Origin: Otatea glauca
Taxonomy: Eukaryota; Streptophyta; Magnoliopsida; Poales; Poaceae
Length of the DNA stretch: 64,000 nt
Direction: 5' to 3'
Assembly (NCBI GenBank): GCA_036346275.1
Contig: CM070722.1
Location: 63,029,524-63,093,523, forward strand
The notes beneath the pieces are model-generated. The model ran no database searches. It saw only the letters and a list, made by a program, of their open reading frames with translations, and was not told the origin of the DNA. The position numbers and the translations under genes were made by a program. This document shows, in pieces, positions 47,829 through 57,475 of this stretch (its first letter is position 1; every line of letters starts with the position of its first letter).

Positions 47829-47867
47829 GGCACGGCGTGGCGCCCGTGCCCGTGCCCGCGAATCTAG
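47829..47867 (+). other. Candidate Helitron 3' end
   Basis: GGCACGG (47829-47835) and CCGTGCC (47844-47850) can form a 7-bp GC stem with an 8-nt loop. CTAG follows after 13 nt (47864-47867), then T. This is the layout of a Helitron 3' terminus. No matching TC 5' end was identified. Confidence 0.35.
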
Positions 47868-49389
47868 TTTATGTTATAATTTGAGATGTTACTGTCAATC
47901 TAGATAGTTAAAATTTTCTCTTAGTTTTAAATCTATCTAGGTTAATCTTATGAGGATTCTGTGACTTCAAGTAAAAACGATTCGAGAGGATATTGGAAAC
48001 AGGCCCGAGGAAGAGAACGACGCATGAAGAGACTACTTACTGCTCCCAGCTACGATGAACTGAAGTTTTACCGCTACAAGACCTACAGTAGTAGTACTAG
48101 CACGGTAGCACCGTATAGACGCATGACATAGTTGCGCGTACAAGCGATAGGAAGAGTTGCACGTTCAACCGAGAGGAATAGAACGCTATACTAGTACCGT
48201 GACTGTGTACGAATTCCGTAGTTGCATGCATCGTTGCATACGTACAATCCACTCTGTCACTCTCCCCCTCTTTTCTTGAGCGGGGTACCGTTTCATTGGC
48301 AGTTGTACATTTGCACAACTCGGCCTGCAGCCGCGGCCTGTCTTGGGTAGAAAACGTTGGGCATTTTTCGCTTGCTTTACTTCGATCCAAACCCACACGG
48401 CCACCCAACATATAGCGGTCGGCTGGCCACGCCAAGCCTGGCCCTGGTTTACGACCCATCAAGGCAGTTTAGAGTTAAAGAGTTAGACCATGCCGCAGCG
48501 TGGGTTGTGGCGCTAATAAACCCAAACTTTTCTCCCGGCTCGATGTCATGGTTTGGATTTAGATGGTCTGGTGTGCGGTCTGCCTATTAAAAGAAGCACC
48601 CAAGGCGGACAAGGGCGACGGAATGAACAGAAGTCAAGTGCTACTTTTCTTCAGAACTCTGTCTCCTGTATTTTCTTCTTCTTCCTCTGAAACCCTCCCT
48701 GATTTTCCCCTAAATCCTACTATAATCCTTCCTGATTCTCTCTAGATGCTGTGTAATTTGTATCCGGTGGTAGTTAGGACTAGCTATCAAGCTTAACGAG
48801 ATATTATCGAGCTTCTTTCGAAATTAACATAATTCAATGTAAAATCGTTTTATATATCATTTATGTAGTTATTTCAAATTTCAGCTAAGGAGGCAATATC
48901 GAGCCAAGTCTCGTTAACTTTTTTCCCTACTCGAAATTGCTTTGTTTTAATTTTGAACCTGTTAACTACTGTAATTAAAGAAAATTTGATTTGAACTCTA
49001 ACTAGTTATTTTTTTTTTGCCAGCCCTAGCGGTAGCAGGACTATAACACTCGAGTGGCCGAGCAGGCGAGCTGACCGGCGTGTCCATCGTGGCAATCAAT
49101 AAGGGCCCACAACACACATTATTAAAATATAAAATACATACTATATTTATAGACCAGTGCATTCAAAAAATATATGATACAAATTTAGATAGAGAAAGTA
49201 CTATTATAGTGAAAATATCTGTTTTTTGTTCCTTGATTTTGGCTTATTGAGTGATTAGCTGCCATTGTAATGAACTTTAACAGTCACCAACACTCCTTAA
49301 TGCAGTTTTACTTGAGCAAACAAGAATCTAACCGGTAACGAGATTTAACGTATAGATATAATGTTTTCTCTATTTCTAAGTCACGTATA
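47868..49389. other. Intergenic region, nothing recognised
   Basis: About 1.5 kb with no supported gene. Short frames around 48100-48750 lack family-like sequence. Confidence 0.5.
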
Positions 49390-49676
49390 CTTCCTCGGTC
49401 CCTCCATTCCTGAATACATGTCAGTCTAGGTTTCAAATTTTATTATTAATTCTATACCATTCTACAATTTTAAGATAACTTTTAATCGTTTTTTCCTTTA
49501 CATACATATACCATTTATTATTCCTAATATTATTTTATTAATGTGGAATAGAGTAGTAATATATATTATTCAACAACAATAAGTAAGTTAATGAAGGAGA
49601 ACGATTTGATTATTCCATACGTCTCTTGATTGAAGTGCAAGATTCTAAAACATCATCAATTCAAGAATGAAGTGAG
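49390..49676. mobile_element. Stowaway-like MITE, diverged
   Basis: The left end contains TCCCTCCATTCCTGAATA and the right end, reverse complemented, CTCACTTCATTCTTGAATT. TA flanks both sides (49388-49389 and 49677-49678). Interior words (TTCTACAATTTTAAGATAAC, TTTTTCCTTTACATACATAT) recur in the element at 63370-63595. Confidence 0.6.
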
Positions 49677-49678
49677 TA

Positions 49679-50046
49679 TTTAATAGAATTATATATCGTA
49701 AATATGCGAATGACCCGCTGGTCTGACCATTAATTGATAGATCGGAGAGGGTCCACGACCGGTCCAGTAACCACTGAATAAAGACTCTGTTTGGAGGGTT
49801 TAAAATCAGTTTCGACTTCTGAAAAATTAATAAGCTCTCTAAACGGGGCAATTTTAAGTGAATTTTAGTATAAATTAGAAGCTACATGTAACCAGCAAAT
49901 GCTAAAGATTGTGTTGAGAAATTAGCTGTCTTTTAGTTTAAAGAAAAAAAAAAGAAACTTTTCAGACAAGCTCTCTCCCCAAAACTATCTCGCCATCTCC
50001 GGAGTCCGCCTCTCCGCGATCTCGACCTCGCCGGCGGAGGAACACG
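49679..50046 (+). promoter_or_regulatory. Upstream region of the glutaredoxin gene
   Basis: Non-coding. A CT-rich leader (CTCTCTCCCC at 49971-49980) directly precedes the ATG. No clear TATA box was picked out. Confidence 0.4.
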
Positions 50047-52162
50047 ATGGTGCCGGTGCTGGGCCGGCGTTTCGGCGTGGCTGCGGCCGCGGCCATCCTC
50101 ATCGCCCTCGCGGCGTTCGGATCCGCCTCGGAGTCGGCGTCCAAGTCGGCCTTCGTGAAATCCACCGTCTCCTCCCACGACGTCGTCATCTTCTCCAAGT
50201 CGTACTGCCCGTACGGTCCCTCTCATTTTTAACCCCTCGATATGCGTCTCGTCTTCCTTTTTTTGCGCCGATTAATTTTAACTTTAGGATTTGGGTGAAG
50301 CTGCGCCGATCTAGTTGTGACGCTGCAGAAAATCTGGGAGAATTTCTTAGTGATTTAGCTCCTCGTATCGGTCAAAATTGTCTGGTTAAGGCTGTAACCA
50401 GAGGGACCGAGGGAGTAGTTCCTCTGTTGCACGATTCAACTGTGGAATACTGGAATTCTTGGTTTTGTAGTAGAACAAGAATTCGAATTGTACGAAGTTG
50501 GAGACAACAGCTAATGGTTGTTAACTTGTTATTGTACTGAAACGGAGAGGAACTGAGATCATCTGGCCTTATGCGGTGATCCAAGTGTTGTCTGCTTTGC
50601 AATTCTTGGTTCGTCCTGTGATAAGAGAAAGTGCAGTTACTTTTACTCTGCTTGTTTGATCTGAAAAAAATTTACTCTGCTTGTTCTGGTATAGTCAATT
50701 TAATCAGGCTTTTGTTTCACATAAAAAATGTTATGGGAGAATTCTCGCCCACCTCCTTTTAGAACGTTGTATTAGGTCAGAATGTTGGGTCTGTTAGGTA
50801 TATGTTAAGGCTGATTAGCTCACTAGAATTCTTGCAAGTACAGAGAAGCTAAACTCAAATATCTTTATAAAGCGGAATACTACACTTGTGGAGAATACAT
50901 GGCTATATGGAAAGGCACCAATATAGTCAGATGATATGAAATGAAAAGGCACTGATATAGTCTGATGATATGAATAATGAACATATGAAGATGATGCCTC
51001 ATAGTTCCAAAACCCACCTACCGATCCTTATCCATATTTTACATGTTGGTCGTACTGGCGGAAGAAACTCTTATCTTACAGAAAGTACTGAATTTTACAG
51101 GTACTGTAAGAGAGCAAAGGCTGTGTTCAAGGAACTTCAGTTGAAGAAGGAGCCCTATGTTGTGGAGCTTGATCAGCGAGGTTTGTTTTACATTCATTTT
51201 CATATTGCTAATTATTGCTTTTTTTATTCTGTTGAATGCAACTATGCATTGAGATTTTCTTATGCTATTTGTTTTTCCATTTGTAAAAGATATTGCCAAT
51301 AATATTTACTGTTATGTCCTTTTTGCCAATAATATTTACTGTTATGTCCTTTTGTTCTCAGACTTAGGTAATCTGTGTATATTTCCTCAGCTTGCAGCCA
51401 TGTTTTTCCGTTAGTGCAAGTGTCATCGTTCCATTGAAATAACCAGGGTGTACTTATGGAATGTATTTTTTTTAGAATGTTATCACATTTTGAAACAATA
51501 GCACTCAAATTACTCTTTGATATCATGTGATGAAGGACACAACATAGTGAAGCAATAAGGTTACTAGATAATAATAGGATATAAAAAGTGAGCAAACTGG
51601 ACAGAGGACATTGGCAAACTGATGGAAAACGTACGGTGTAAAGGCCTTAAGGATGCATCCCTTTTCCCTACCCGTTTGTTCCCATTTTACACATTAAAGT
51701 AGAATGATCAGTTATACCAGACATAACCAACCATCTCTACCATCATTCTTTTTTGTTCGTTTTAGCCCTTTGAGCATATGTTGCTCTTGGACCTTACTTT
51801 TTTGAGGTAGATACATTGTTCTTAGACCTGTGATACTTCAGGCACCTGATCATTTTTATGTTGCCATGGTGGAAAATTATTCTGGTTGTGATGCAGAGGA
51901 TGGTTGGGAGATTCAGGATGCCTTATCTGATGTGGTTGGCAGGCGTACTGTTCCTCAAGTTTTTGTCAATGGAAAGCACTTGGGAGGATCTGATGGTAGC
52001 GTTCCTGTACACAAATTACAGTGAGGATTTCTATGAACTCTCTTTCAGAGCCGACTCCTAATTTTTTACTTTTCATGAAAAAAAAATGCAGATACTGTTG
52101 AAGCGTATGAAAGTGGGAAGCTGGCTAAACTTTTGAACATTGGAGTAAAAGACGATCTTTGA
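50047..52162 (+). CDS. GRXC8: CPYC-type glutaredoxin with N-terminal signal or anchor (GRXC8-like)
   Basis: Thiol-disulfide oxidoreductase that uses glutathione to reduce protein disulfides or mixed disulfides. Exons 50047..50210, 51101..51180, 51897..51995 and 52092..52162 join in frame to give 137 aa. The first intron splits the Pro codon of the active site. Residues 8-25 are hydrophobic (VAAAAAILIALAAF), a signal peptide or anchor, so the protein probably enters the secretory pathway, as for the C3/C4 subgroup. The active site is C54-P-Y-C57. The TVPQVFV segment carries the glutathione-binding cis-proline, and HLGGSDD binds glutathione. The C-terminus ends GVKDDL. Length fits the subgroup. 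The name GRXC8 comes from recalling that rice GRXC8 lies near VLN3 and SPL10; GRXC6 is the alternative. Confidence 0.92.
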
Positions 52163-52499
52163 ATGTCAGTTTAGCATCAAGGGCGTCTCACTTGTTTTGA
52201 GGTTATCAAGGCATTGTTATGCAATATTGTGCAACTCTGAATTTACATTTTCATAGAATCTGTCACTGAAATTTTCGTTACAGTTTAGATCCTTCTAACG
52301 GTACTTTGTGGCAATCCCTCATCCCTCATGTTAATTCTATCGTTTACATTGGACCATGCTGATTGATTGCATTGCAAGCACAAACATAAATGACATGCAG
52401 ACGTATTGACATATTTAACATCAAATATAAATGTGTGCTATCAGGTTATAAACCCACTAGTTCGCCTCTCCGTAAAGTTGAACGCTATTGCTAGGATTG

Positions 52500-52880
52500 T
52501 CCACAGCTGGTTAAGACGAGAGGCTTCCAGGCTGATTCCGACAATACGGTCGCTCAACGTCTTCATGATGTCCGTTTAAGCACCTGTGCTGGGATCGTAG
52601 AGCTGCAGCTTGACCTTTCCTCTGAGGAATCTGTTGAAGAGCAATATCCTGAGATGAAACCACGCAAGGATCCCAATGCTTGTACGTTGTACATGCTTGT
52701 GGGCATCTGGATCTTGTACGCTTAGACCCAGATGCCTTTCTCAGAATCAATCAGGAGTCATATGTTTGTGCATGAACCATCAACTAGGATGGACAGTACG
52801 GTCTGAACCATGCTCAAGGTGCCCTTGAGCTCTGCTAAAGCAATGGACCATGTCTCCTCGTTGGCGCAACTATCTCGGTG
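52500..52880 (+). pseudogene. Possible unidentified gene fragment
   Basis: On the + strand a frame reads FQADSDNTVAQRLHDVRLST then AGIVELQLDLSSEESVEEQY, with acidic, protein-like composition, but it soon hits stops (near 52725). I do not recognise the family. It could be a coding relic or chance. Confidence 0.25.
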
Positions 52881-52994
52881 GACAATGCTCTGTGCATTAG
52901 TAATGATGCTATCAAAGTGCTAATTAGATCTTCATCTATTAATGTTTTTCAACTTTTAATTTACATATGTATTTTTTTTACAAAATTTTCACAT

Positions 52995-53155
52995 CTATTC
53001 CTCATAAGAGGCGTTACAATTCTCTATAAAAAATTTGGTGTGAAATCTGGTCCTAAAAATATAAAAACCGGTTGAATTTTGTGATCATCTTAGTCTAATA
53101 AGATGAAATATCCTGAAATTACTGTAGCAATTTAATTTTTTTATCCTACGAGATT
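52995..53155. mobile_element. AT-rich hAT-like element, fragment
   Basis: A short piece related to the right end of the element at 27767-29380: CTCATAAGAGG, AAATCTGGTCCTAAAAATAT, AAACCGG and TTACTGTAGCAATTT occur in the same order. No target duplication was found. Confidence 0.55.
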
Positions 53156-53531
53156 TGGACTCTTGGCCTCAGATAACTAAAGACGCACACAGCTGCCTTT
53201 CTTATCCTTGCCTAGAGGTGGGCACTTGGGTCGTTCCTTCGTGGTTGGCAGAGGCACTGTGATGCGGCCGACCCAAAGCGGCCCGGACGAAGTGGCCCGT
53301 CTTTGGCTGGCCGTCCATCGTTCTTCGAGTCGTGCAGGGCCGAAAAACCTAGCACGATGGGCGGCACGCAGGGCACGGGCACGTTCGGCACGACCACAGC
53401 ACGCCTGGCACCGTCGCGGGCTCGCGGCAGGCACGACGACCCGCGGCAAGGATGTGGCAGCCTTCTCCGTGGCCCGCGCTAGTCCCTCGTCTTTGTCGGC
53501 GGCCGGCGCGCGCTAGCTAAACCACCTCGCG

Positions 53532-53800
53532 GCCGCTCGGACTCCTCTCTGCGGCGTCTCCTCCTCCCATTGGGCCACGCGGCGCTTTGCCTCCTCGCCG
53601 CCTCCTCGCCCATCGTGCGCGCCGCTCGGACTCCTCTCTGCGGCGTCTCCTCCTCCTCACAGGCCACGCGGCGCTTTGCCTCCTCGCCGACTTCGCCGCC
53701 CGCGCGCACGCGGCCGCTCGGACTCCCTCTGCGCGGCGTCTCCTCCTCCCATTGGGCCACACGGCGCTTTGCCTCCTCGCCGTCGACTCGCCCACCACGT
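53532..53800. repeat. Three GC-rich tandem units of about 90 bp
   Basis: GCCGCTCGGACTCC begins units at 53532, 53621 and 53713, each continuing with GCGGCGTCTCCTCCTCC and GGCGCTTTGCCTCCTCGCCG. Confidence 0.92.
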
Positions 53801-54429
53801 GCCGGTCGCCTCGCCTCACCCCCGCCCATGCGGTTGCCTCGGCTAGCTTCGCCCACCACGTCGCACGGCCACCTCGCCGCCTGAGCCGCGGTCGCTCGCC
53901 TACCTGGGTCACCCGCTTCGCCTTGCCCACCACTCGTGCGGCCGCCTCGCCTTGCCCACCACTCGTGCGACCGCCTCGCCTCGCCTCGCTCATCACGCGC
54001 CGCACAACCACCTCGTCGCCCGAGCTGCGGCCACTCGCCTCCCTAGGTCGCCCGCCTTGCTCGCCCCCACGGCCGGTCCCCTCCCTCTCCTCGCTCGTCG
54101 CTCGCCTTGCTCGCCTCCGTTGACGTGGCAGAGGGAGGCGGCAGACGCAGCCGGGGCCGACCGTGTGGAGGGCCTGGAGGCGGAGCCGCGGAGGTCTCGA
54201 GGGGAGGGGAGGGAGGAGGAGGGTCGTGGGGAGGCCGGGCGGGCGGGGCGGGGCGGGGGAAGCGAAGGGCTAGAGGGTTGGGGCAGGGGCGCGCCACGCG
54301 GGGCAACCGAGAGAGTGAGGGAGAAGAAAGGAAGGGAGAGAGGGGAAAAAGAGAGGGAAGGAAAAAAGAAAAGATTAAAAAAATTAATTCGATTGAATAA
54401 TTTTTTTTCTTTTTTAAACATATTTAACA

Positions 54430-55130
54430 TGTCTCTAAGTCACACTCTCTAGCTCACTCTTACTCTTTTAGTCCCTCTCTCCCTCCAACTATTTATGTCC
54501 CTCTCTCCCTCCGACTATCTATGTCACTCTCTCCCTCCAACTCTCTGTCACTCTCTCTGGCTCAGTCCCTCTCTCTCTCTCCAACTCTCTATGTCACTCT
54601 CTCCCTCCAACTTATTGTGTCACTCTCTTTATCTCACTCTCACTCTCTCAGTCCATCTCTCCCTCTGACTCTCTATGTCACTCTCTCTGGCTCACTCTTA
54701 CTCTCTCAGTCCCTCTCTCCCTCCGACTCTCTATGTCACTCTCTCCCTCCAACTCTCTGTCACTCTCTCTGGCTCACTCTCTTAGTCCCTCTATCCCTTC
54801 GACTCTCTATGTCACTTTCTCTGGCTCACTCTCACTCTCTCAGTCCCCCTCTCCCTCCGACTCTCTATATCACTCTCTCCCTCCGACTCTCTGTGTCACT
54901 CTCTCTGGCTCACTCTCACTCTCTCGGACCCTCTATCCCTCCAACTCTATGTTATTCTCTCCTTCTCACTCTCTCTAGCTCACTCTCGTCTCTCAGTCCC
55001 TCTCTCTCCCTTCGACTCTCTATGTCACTTTCTCTGGTTCACTCTCACTCTCTCTCCCTCTCCTCGATCGGCACCGCACCTAGCTCTCTCCACTCCTATC
55101 ACTGCTCGCTCGCTCATCGCTCTCTCTCTC
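54430..55130. repeat. CT-rich degenerate tandem array
   Basis: About 700 bp built of variants of CTCTCTATGTCACTCTCTC, CTCCCTCCGACT, CTCTGGCTCACTCTCACTCT and CTCAGTCC in higher-order blocks of about 70-110 bp. It encodes a long Ser-Leu-rich frame that is only a product of the repeat. Confidence 0.9.
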
Positions 55131-55849
55131 ATCTTGGTAGTTTCTTCTTTGTCTTTCTTGCTAGTTGTGCCTCACTATCACCAACGTCATAGTAGCCTCT
55201 CATTTGTCTTTCTCGCTAGTTGTGCCGCACTATCACCCACATCATGGCAGTCTCTTCTTTGTCTTTCTCGCTACGCAACCGCCCTCTGCCTCCCCCGACA
55301 CCACGCTCCCTGCCTTCGCCATCCTCTCGTCCTCCCTCCCCATCAACCCCATCGACCACCACAGATGCCCTACCCTTTCAATCCAACTCCGGTAACCCTA
55401 TCGACCGATGCTCCTTTTCTCTCGTTAGAATAGTGCAAATGGGCCGGGCCTAAGCCGGCAAGGCATGAAGCAAGCATGAAGAGCAAATGGGCCGTGCCTG
55501 GGCTCGCCAAAGGCGAGCAGGGCTGGCACGGCACGGTGGGCACGACGGACCGTCGTGGCCCGACACGGTTCAGACACGAAGAACGATAGGCCCATACCGG
55601 ACTGGCTCGGTACGGCACGACGCTCACCTCTATCCCTGCCGCAGACACCCATCTGTACAGCTGTACTACACCAAACGGGCCATGGAGTCCTCTCTCTCTC
55701 TCAAATGGCAAGATCAACCTAGTATCACTTGTCTCTATCTGTCTAGCATGATCATACGTTTAACGAGATCACAATCAGGATGTTTGCTCTTGGCCAAAAG
55801 CAGTCCCAGCGGGCCATGTCTCGAACTGGTGTTGGAGCCAATTTCTAAA

Positions 55850-56200
55850 TTCTATAGAAAACATGAACGGCGAAGGTTTCAAATTTTTTTGTATGATCCT
55901 AGACTGCTAAATATAGTACCATAAATTTTTTAGAGCATAATTAAGTTTGTACATTTTTATAAAACTCTGACAGTGCTTCTGTTATTTTTATAAAATATCT
56001 CAAAATTTTGGTTTTTAAAAAACATTTCATGGCAGATGACATTCTTAAGAGGTATTATCCCAAATCTAGTCTAAAAAACTTGAAATTCGGTCAAAATTCC
56101 CAAAATTTCTGAAATCACTGTAGCAATTTGAATTTTTATAAAAAAAATTATTCGGTCATGATTTAGAATATCGTCCCCAGCCGAAATTTCGTCGGGATTT
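55850..56200. mobile_element. AT-rich hAT-like element, truncated copy
   Basis: It matches 29050-29370 over about 330 bp: GTATGATCCTAGACTGCTAA, AGTACCATAAATTTTT, ATTTTTATAAAACTCTGACA, CATGGCAGATGACATTC, CACTGTAGCAATTTGAATTT and GCCGAAATTTCG. Left part missing. Confidence 0.75.
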
Positions 56201-56270
56201 TGAACTTTGATGGATGGAGGGCCGGTGTTCGTTGGGATTTTGAACTTTGATGGATGGAGGGCCGGTGTAT
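56190..56270. repeat. Direct duplication, period 40 bp
   Basis: GGGATTTTGAACTTTGATGG at 56194 recurs at 56234. The two 40-bp units, through GGCCGGTGT, differ at one base. Confidence 0.95.
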
Positions 56271-56279
56271 TTAGATTTG

Positions 56280-56812
56280 GAAAAAGTCCATATAACACCC
56301 TGGACTTTGCTCAAAAGTCTGTCCAACAGTCCAAACTTTGAAACCGGTTATCTAGCACCCCGAACTTTTCAATCTCGTTTGTTTAACACCCTAAACTGGT
56401 TTTATAGGAAAAAAGTTCATATAACACCCTAAACTTTGCTTAAAAGTCTATCATCCGACATCCCAAACTTTGAAACGGTTATTTAGCACCCCGAACTTTC
56501 TAATTCCGTTCATTTAACACCCCGAAACTGGTTAAAAGCTTAGGGTGTTAAATGAACAGGATTGGAAAGTTCGGGGTGTTAGATAACCGGTTTCAAAGTT
56601 TTGGGTGTAATGGACTTTTGAGAAAAGTTTAGGATATTATATAGACTTTTCTCCCTACAAAACCAGTTTAGGGTGTTAAACAAACGGGATTGGAAAGTTT
56701 GGGATGCTAGATAACCGATTTCAAAGTTTAGGTGTTGGATGGACCTTTGAGTAAAGTTTAGGGTGTTGAACGAATTTTTGAGGAAAGTTTAGGGTGTTAT
56801 ATTGACTTTTTC
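56280..56812. mobile_element. Foldback (large inverted-repeat) element
   Basis: The left half (56280-56535) carries two units of ATAACACCC...AAACTTTG...CGGTTAT...CACCCCGAAC. The right half (56540-56812) carries the reverse complement of both. The ends AAAAAGTCCATATAACACCC and, reverse complemented, AAAAAGTCAATATAACACCC match at 19 of 20 bases. TTAGATTTGG before it and TTAGATTTTGG just after it may be remains of a target duplication. No coding capacity. Confidence 0.85.
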
Positions 56813-57083
56813 TTTTAGATTTTGGAATGCTGCGAGGATGGTGTTTGCTGCCCCAGCCCAATACAATACCTTGGTCGGAAGTCCAAACCTACTGTCTGTA
56901 TGCAACCAATGAGTCACGGGGACACCATGTAGGTTGTCTAAACAACAAAATTTGATGCATGAACTTGGTTTCATCCTGACGAGAATTAAACTATTTCTTA
57001 TGAAATTATTTCTTATAAAATTTCCCACGAGGACTTAAATTCCAGTGTTCACAAATAGCAAGGTGGTGAGGAAGCCTCCCGCA

Positions 57084-57475
57084 CATGCTTCACAATATCG
57101 AAATTGTGATTTTCTAACAATTTTTTATTTTCGATCATTGGCAAAAACCGGTCGAAAATCAGTCAAAAATTGTTAGAAACCAAAAGGTTAAGAAATCATT
57201 TTTTTTGAAAAAAAAATCTAAAAATCGACCGGTTTTCGATGAAAATCAATCGATTTTAACTTAAAATCAGACCAACAAATTGAATGTTTCTTAGAACCGA
57301 TTTTTTAGTGATTTTACCTCGATTTTCACTGGTTATTGACTAGTTTACGTCGCATTTTTTCTTTCAATTTTTTTTTAATTGGATCGATTCACCGACCAGT
57401 TTCTAGTACCGAACCGGCTCGATACTGTCGATTATCACGATATTCAACCGAAAATGGTCGATATTGTTAACTCTG
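57084..57475. mobile_element. Short hAT element, diverged copy
   Basis: The left end CATGCTTCACAATATCG and the right end (reverse complement CAGAGTTAACAATATCG) resemble the ends of the element at 10264-10620. The flanks CTCCCGCA and CTATGGCA match at 5 of 8 bases. The inside is rich in ATCGA/TCGAT and AAAATC words. Confidence 0.65.

Larger units (their letters stand above)
53213..55632. mobile_element. Non-autonomous hAT element filled with tandem repeats (2,420 bp)
   Basis: The left end TAGAGGTGGGCAC and the right end (reverse complement TAGAGGTGAGCGT) are inverted repeats. The flanks are TCCTTGCC (53205-53212) and TCCCTGCC (55633-55640), an 8-bp target duplication with one mismatch. Subterminal parts are rich in GGCACG/CGTGCC and GGGCC words. 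The interior has GC-rich ~90-bp tandem units (53532-53800) and a long CT-rich array (54430-55130). No transposase is present; long frames through the repeats are artefacts. Confidence 0.88.

Noticed and set aside
53517..54011. Arg-rich ORFs on both strands
   Set aside because: They overlap each other in GC-rich tandem repeats of a transposon and have no recognisable domain.
54521..55192. Long Ser-Leu-rich ORF (223 codons)
   Set aside because: It is a translation of the CT-rich tandem array inside a hAT element; any frame of such repeats stays open.
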